DNA of 8,924 nucleotides from Pyrinomonadaceae bacterium (lineage in GTDB: Bacteria > Acidobacteriota > Blastocatellia > Pyrinomonadales > Pyrinomonadaceae). The stretch's first letter is position 1; each line of letters starts with the position of its first letter. Under the pieces are notes generated by a model that saw nothing but the letters and a program-made list of their open reading frames with translations, was not told where the DNA came from and ran no database searches. This document shows positions 6,511 through 8,924 of this stretch, in pieces. The position numbers and the translations under genes are program-made. Location of the stretch: NCBI GenBank assembly GCA_013812565.1, contig JACCTF010000889.1:1-8924 (forward strand), in the 5' to 3' direction.

Positions 6511-6555
6511 CGCCGAAGGGGCTGGATCGTTCTCACGAACCCAACCCCTTCAGCG
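6511..6555 (-). terminator. Strong 45-base hairpin between the unknown gene and tlyA
   Basis: The minus-strand transcript can fold a 15-bp outer stem (CGCTGAAGGGGTTGG with CCAGCCCCTTCGGCG, two G-U pairs) and, after a three-base bulge, an inner GTTC-GTGA-GAAC stem capped by a GNRA-type loop. It begins 46 bases past the stop of the unknown gene. Only TTTGT follows, so it is a terminator with a poor U tract or an mRNA-end structure. It probably separates the upstream gene from tlyA. Confidence 0.6.
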
Positions 6556-6601
6556 AATAATTCTTTGTATCTGTGCCCTGATTCTGCTAACAGTGAATCA
6601 A

Positions 6602-7465
6602 CTATTGCGGCGGAGGACCTTCAAAGATGTCTGTAATGGTGCCGGTACGTCGCGGTTGTTCGCGACGCTGCGGTCTGCTTTCGATAACGTCGCTGCGTCG
6701 CTGCTGGCTTTCGATGACATCTCCAACGCGATCTGTGCGCGTGCGCCGCAGTTCCGGTCCGTCATCCGCCCTTGAGGTTTCGGCTGCGCGTGGCTTTGAT
6801 CTAATTTCTGGTAATCTAATTCCGGGTTCAGTCTCGGCGCGCAGCGGCTCCTGCTTTTCGCGCTCCACTTGCGGCTGGCTTCGACGCGGTCTCTGAATAG
6901 TGCTCGGATCGGTTGTAGTGCTCGGCATCACGGTCGCTGATCGGGGCGTGGTCGAAATCGTTGGCGGTGTCTTACCCGCGGCGTCAGACTTTGCCCCATT
7001 CCGTATCGAACGCAGATCAATCGTCATTGTATCCGGGGCTTCTAATTTGCGAGTTGTGTTCACTGGCTTTTCAGCGACCTCAACCTGCATAGATGATGTT
7101 AAGGATTGATCAGTATCAGTTGATGTCGGCGAGGGCTGCGGCGCAGAGGTAACGGTCGAGACGGGCTGCGGCGGCGTGATCGTCGGAGCTGCTCCTGCCG
7201 GGCGACGTTGGTAGAGGCTGAGGCCGAGACCGCCCGCGACGCCTCCGACCAAAGCTGCAATGACCACGAGCGAGAGCGGCCACAAACGATTGTTCCGAAA
7301 CTTGGAAGCGGCGCGCAGCGGATTGAAAGATCGAGTGCCGTTTGCTGAAGACGCGAACGGCACAACGGGACGAGCCAGTTGTGCCGCTTCCATGTCAAAG
7401 CGTGGCGTTGTAATTGTCACTTCAGGATCGGTGGCTGCGGGAGCGATGTAAAGCTTCTGTACCAT
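6602..7465 (-). CDS. Unrecognised single-pass membrane protein with Pro/Thr/Ser and Arg-rich tail
   Basis: A complete 287-residue protein that I do not recognise. Residues 1-60 are polar and end in a basic patch (RAASKFRNNR). Residues 61-86 form one clear membrane segment rich in Gly and Ala (VVIAALVGGVAGGLGLSLY), followed by QRR. Residues 90-190 are rich in Pro, Thr and Ser, typical of a disordered linker. Residues 191-275 are dense in Arg with Glu and Gln, include two tandem 10-residue units starting DVIES (249-268), and lead to the tail GTITDIFEGPPPQ. With basic residues on both sides of the segment, orientation is uncertain; N-in with an extracytoplasmic tail is my guess. The ATG at 7465-7463 has only a weak GAG-like ribosome site. 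It lies between dxs and tlyA, separated by spacers of 302 and 160 bases, so it looks independently expressed. Coding is supported by length and membrane segment, not by homology. Confidence 0.7.
   Translation of the reverse strand: MVQKLYIAPAATDPEVTITTPRFDMEAAQLARPVVPFASSANGTRSFNPLRAASKFRNNRLWPLSLVVIAALVGGVAGGLGLSLYQRRPAGAAPTITPPQPVSTVTSAPQPSPTSTDTDQSLTSSMQVEVAEKPVNTTRKLEAPDTMTIDLRSIRNGAKSDAAGKTPPTISTTPRSATVMPSTTTDPSTIQRPRRSQPQVEREKQEPLRAETEPGIRLPEIRSKPRAAETSRADDGPELRRTRTDRVGDVIESQQRRSDVIESRPQRREQPRRTGTITDIFEGPPPQ
6662..6721 (-). repeat. Tandem 30-bp duplication encoding DVIES units
   Basis: Two adjacent 30-base units within the unknown membrane-protein gene encode DVIESQQRRS and DVIESRPQRR. 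The first 15 bases are nearly identical (GCTTTCGATGACATC at 6707-6721 and GCTTTCGATAACGTC at 6677-6691 on the plus strand), with synonymous changes, so the peptide rather than the DNA seems preserved. Confidence 0.65.
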
Positions 7466-7767
7466 TGGTTTACTCGAGTGAAGATCAATAACACTAAGGG
7501 TATGATCTGTATCGTTGCCGCGCTACCCTGCAATATATGTGCCGAATTAATACAGGATAGGCTCGAACAGTGGCTTGCTTGTAAACAGGCATTTTTATTT
7601 AGAGAAACGGTGAAAGGCTTGTATAGCACTATCCCTTTTCGAACAGCAAAGAACCTATTTGGAGGAAAATGTTACGGCCGGTTGCAGCACACGCGAATGG
7701 CCTTCGGCTAGCTCAGCAGTCGATCCTCCTTTGAACAGCTATATCAGGGGAGCGGCAATAAAACGGT
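7466..7767. other. 302-base spacer between dxs and the unknown gene
   Basis: No convincing gene. It is more A/T-rich than the flanking genes, especially over about 7480-7660. It holds a candidate promoter (7620-7649) reading toward the unknown gene. On the same minus-strand transcript an AAAGGAGGA (7733-7725) has no start codon at a useful distance, and a TCCTCC (7666-7661) could pair with it. No tRNA, riboswitch class or terminator with a U tract is recognised. Confidence 0.5.
7620..7649 (-). promoter_or_regulatory. Candidate extended -10 promoter of the unknown gene
   Basis: Minus strand: TTGCTG (7649-7644, three of six -35 matches), 18-base spacer ending in TGC, then TATACA (7625-7620, four of six), an extended -10 arrangement. 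It would give a leader of about 145 bases before the ATG at 7465. Pattern match only. Confidence 0.35.
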
Positions 7768-8924
7768 TCATCTCTGTGCAGTGTGTCTCGGACGTGTGCG
7801 CCGCCCTTCTAAAACCTCGACGCTCTCTTTGACACGCGTGTAGATACCATCCGAGTCAAGGCCATACTTCGCTAGCAGCAGTTTCGCATCGCCGTGCACA
7901 ATGATGCGGTCGGGCACACCCATACGCACAACGCGAACCCTGTCTTGTAGCCCATTATCTTCCAACAACTCTAAGACCGCGGACCCGAAGCCGCCCGCCA
8001 AATAAGCTTCTTCAACTGTCACCAGTAGCCGGCGAGTGCGCGCAAGCGCAAGCAGCAAACTGTCATCAAGCGGCTTGGCAAAGCGTGCGTTGACCACCGT
8101 CGCATCAATTCCATCTCTCGCTAACTGTTCAGCCGCACGCAAAGTGGGATGAACCATCGAGCCATAAGCGAGAATGGCAACGTCGCCGCTGCTGCTATCA
8201 CGTAAGATCTCGGCCTTGCCGATTTCCAATGTTTGAGGTTCGTAATCCAACGAGACGCCGACGCCGTTGCCGCGCGGGTAGCGTAAAGCAATCGGGCCAG
8301 AGTGCTCTACGGCCGTCAGCAGCATGTCACGCAATTCAGCTTCATCCTTTGGAGCCATCACCACCATGTTCGGAATTGTTCGCAGGTAGGCGATGTCGAG
8401 CAACCCGTGATGCGTCGGTCCATCTCCACCGACGATGCCGGCGCGGTCCATCGCAAACACCACATCCAGATTTTGTATGCAGACATCATGCACAATCTGA
8501 TCAAAGGCGCGCTGCAAGAAGGTCGAATAGATAGTGACTACGGGCTTCAAACCTTCGCAGGCCATTCCGGCGGAAAACGTCACGGCATGCTGCTCGGCGA
8601 TCCCGACATCAAAGGCGCGCTCCGGAAACTGTTCGAGCACCATGTCAATGCCTGTTCCGTCCGGCATCGCCGCCGTCAACGCGACTATTCGATTATCCTT
8701 CGCCATCAACTCGCACAACGTTTTGCCATACACCTGCGTGTATGTCGGAGCGGACGAGGCAGACTTGACCGCGTTTCCCGTAGCAATCTCGAACGGCCCC
8801 GAAGCGTGCCACTTGTAGCGGTTCTTTTCAGCGGGCGCGTAGCCTTTGCCTTTGGTTGTCAGGGCATGAACGATCACCGGAGCATCTTTGATATGTTGCG
8901 CTTCACGCAGCGCCTGAACCAGTG
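7768..8924 (-). CDS. dxs: 1-deoxy-D-xylulose-5-phosphate synthase, N-terminal part outside window
   Basis: The reading frame is open to the window edge, giving 384 C-terminal residues of a family of about 620-640. Dxs condenses pyruvate and glyceraldehyde 3-phosphate with thiamine diphosphate, the first step of the MEP isoprenoid pathway, in the cytoplasm. Visible landmarks in order: PVIVHALTTKGKGYAPAE, the end of the first domain; the pyrimidine-binding domain with MPDGTGIDMVLEQFPERAFDVGIAEQHAVTFSAG, where the Glu of AEQHA is the residue that activates the cofactor; TIYSTFLQRAFDQIVHDV; DRAGIVGGDGPTHHG; and RYPRGNGVGV, then the C-terminal transketolase-like domain with VTVEEAYLAGGFGSAV. An internal GTG at 8877 is not the start because the family sequence continues upstream (LVQALREAQ). 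The stop is TGA at 7770-7768, with no clear terminator behind it. Confidence 0.97.
   Translation of the reverse strand, partial: LVQALREAQHIKDAPVIVHALTTKGKGYAPAEKNRYKWHASGPFEIATGNAVKSASSAPTYTQVYGKTLCELMAKDNRIVALTAAMPDGTGIDMVLEQFPERAFDVGIAEQHAVTFSAGMACEGLKPVVTIYSTFLQRAFDQIVHDVCIQNLDVVFAMDRAGIVGGDGPTHHGLLDIAYLRTIPNMVVMAPKDEAELRDMLLTAVEHSGPIALRYPRGNGVGVSLDYEPQTLEIGKAEILRDSSSGDVAILAYGSMVHPTLRAAEQLARDGIDATVVNARFAKPLDDSLLLALARTRRLLVTVEEAYLAGGFGSAVLELLEDNGLQDRVRVVRMGVPDRIIVHGDAKLLLAKYGLDSDGIYTRVKESVEVLEGRRTRPRHTAQR

Noticed and set aside
7379..7711. Plus-strand open frame of 110 codons across the spacer after dxs
   Set aside because: It overlaps the start of the unknown membrane-protein gene, has no recognisable domain and no ribosome site at its first codon.
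7669..7734. Plus-strand 21-codon frame preceded by GGAGG
   Set aside because: The ribosome-site spacing is very short, the peptide has no features, and no plus-strand gene follows for it to lead.
7701..7740. tRNA-like TAGCTCAG box
   Set aside because: There is no matching GAGC to close a D-stem, no anticodon stem, no T-loop GTTC box at the right distance and no acceptor pairing.
1..8924. Mobile element, CRISPR, phage or defence system
   Set aside because: No transposase, integrase, spacer array, nuclease or toxin-antitoxin gene was seen; all long frames are explained by housekeeping or membrane and helical-bundle proteins.

Overview
The window is a gene-dense stretch of a bacterial chromosome. 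All nine genes I can support lie on the minus strand, so the reading order of the transcripts is from high to low coordinates. No rRNA, tRNA, insertion sequence, CRISPR array or phage gene was found. Composition is moderate in G+C with no abrupt shift. GTG starts, the gene content and the lineage-specific hypothetical proteins suggest a Gram-negative soil-type bacterium. A member of the Acidobacteriota (Blastocatellia-like) is my best guess, but this is inference from general impression, not proof.

Region by region, in transcript order. First, 8924-7768 is the C-terminal part of dxs (1-deoxyxylulose-5-phosphate synthase, isoprenoid precursor synthesis), cut by the window edge. A 302-base spacer follows. 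Then comes an unrecognised single-pass membrane protein (7465-6602) with a Pro/Thr/Ser-rich and Arg-rich tail, followed by a very strong 45-base hairpin (6511-6555). Next is tlyA (6441-5692, S4-domain/FtsJ-fold rRNA methyltransferase), overlapped by 4 bases by a small eight-cysteine YkgJ-like protein (5695-5030). After a 235-base spacer with a candidate promoter and an operator-like dyad comes nadK (4794-3913, NAD kinase). The dxs / tlyA / nadK neighbourhood is a commonly seen bacterial arrangement; here it carries two extra genes.

The second half of the transcript order is an accessory group: a dicarboxylate/amino acid:cation symporter (3840-2377), a rhomboid intramembrane serine protease (2166-1414), a cytoplasmic PA2169-family (DUF2383) four-helix-bundle protein (1303-839), and a secreted DUF4142 protein (756-1, truncated by the window edge). 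The last two are both predicted ferritin-like helical bundles of the kind often linked to stress responses.

I see no convincing new multi-gene system. The best leads are (i) a perfect 13-bp inverted repeat with GTGA heptamer units between nadK and the symporter, (ii) the cysteine-rich protein translationally coupled to tlyA, (iii) the unknown membrane protein between dxs and tlyA, and (iv) an altered cation-site motif (NQNGT in place of NMDGT) in the symporter.
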